DNA of 64,000 nt from Aureibaculum marinum (GTDB taxonomy: Bacteria > Bacteroidota > Bacteroidia > Flavobacteriales > Flavobacteriaceae). The notes beneath the pieces are model-generated. The model was given only the letters and a program-made list of their open reading frames with translations. It did no database searches and was not told the DNA's origin. Positions 63,864-64,000 of the stretch are shown piece by piece (within the stretch, counting starts at the first letter, position 1; each line of letters opens with the position of its first letter). A program made the position numbers and the translations under genes. The stretch spans positions 186,001 to 250,000 of the forward strand of contig NZ_RPFJ01000002.1 of NCBI RefSeq assembly GCF_003813905.1. Reading direction: 5' to 3'.

Positions 63864-64000
63864 TTATTTTTCTTTTTTATGATTATAACTCAATACTCTT
63901 TTTAGTAACCAATTGTTTTTTTCATAAACCCAAAGATGTGTAAAATAGGCTATGCTTGTTCTTTTATCATCTTGATAAAAACGATGTGTTCCCTTTTGGA
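63864..64000 (-). CDS. NTF2-like/DUF4440-type protein, C-terminal end, cut by window edge
   Basis: The minus-strand frame is open from base 64,000 to a TAA at 63,864-63,866, and the translation includes GTHRFYQDDKRTSIAYFTH and LWVYEKNNWLLKRVLSYNH. The pattern of an aromatic strand, HLWVYEKNNWLLKRVLSYNH, is the typical end of small NTF2-like proteins (SnoaL/DUF4440). Only about 45 codons are visible and the start is outside the window, so the function cannot be stated. Confidence 0.6.
   Translation of the reverse strand, partial: QKGTHRFYQDDKRTSIAYFTHLWVYEKNNWLLKRVLSYNHKKEK

Overview
The window looks like a chromosome segment of a marine Flavobacteriia (Bacteroidetes). The evidence is very low GC, three SusC/SusD polysaccharide-utilisation loci (PULs), hybrid two-component regulators, the Bacteroidetes -7 promoter motif TAnnTTTG in front of many genes, and weak or absent Shine-Dalgarno sequences. 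I saw no rRNA, tRNA, insertion sequence or prophage.

Layout. (1) 1-12,300: PUL 1, with the 3' end of a hybrid two-component regulator, then a minus-strand SusC-SusD-PKD lipoprotein-GH20-GH92 operon. It probably takes up and trims mannose- and N-acetylhexosamine-containing glycans such as N-glycans. (2) 12,650-16,050: a YceI / porin-like / YceI group and an Asp/Glu racemase. (3) 16,166-24,081: PUL 2, SusC-SusD plus two iduronate-2-sulfatase-like sulfatases and no glycoside hydrolase. (4) 24,443-27,991: a TPR-HTH sensor-regulator, a secreted esterase-like hydrolase and a divergent AraC regulator. (5) 28,120-33,712: a putative copper-acquisition cluster: a small CxGKC protein, a Met/His lipoprotein, an OprC/NosA-like TonB receptor with CxxxM and HxM motifs, MbnP, and the MauG-like dihaem enzyme MbnH. 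(6) 33,781-35,650: convergent to it, an ArsR-regulated permease operon with two inverted-repeat operators. (7) 35,943-44,698: a complete type II-C CRISPR-Cas locus: tracrRNA (minus strand), cas9, cas1, cas2 (plus strand), and a 35-repeat/34-spacer array that I infer is transcribed from the minus strand. (8) 44,982-57,934: PUL 3: GH3 glucosidase convergent with a SusC-SusD-lipoprotein operon, and a complete hybrid two-component regulator. (9) 58,345-64,000: housekeeping and accessory genes (c-type cytochrome lipoprotein, SIMPL protein, metallophosphoesterase, HPF, outer-membrane protein, thioredoxin reductase, DUF2807 protein, and a partial NTF2-like protein at the edge).

Most noteworthy: the CRISPR locus can be read as a full functional unit from sequence alone (anti-repeat, tracrRNA promoter and terminator, promoter-like sequence inside every repeat, and a minus-strand terminator 3 nt from the array). 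The copper cluster joins an OprC-type receptor to an MbnP/MbnH pair, with no methanobactin biosynthesis genes in the window. All family calls are from motif reading and gene context, not from database searches.
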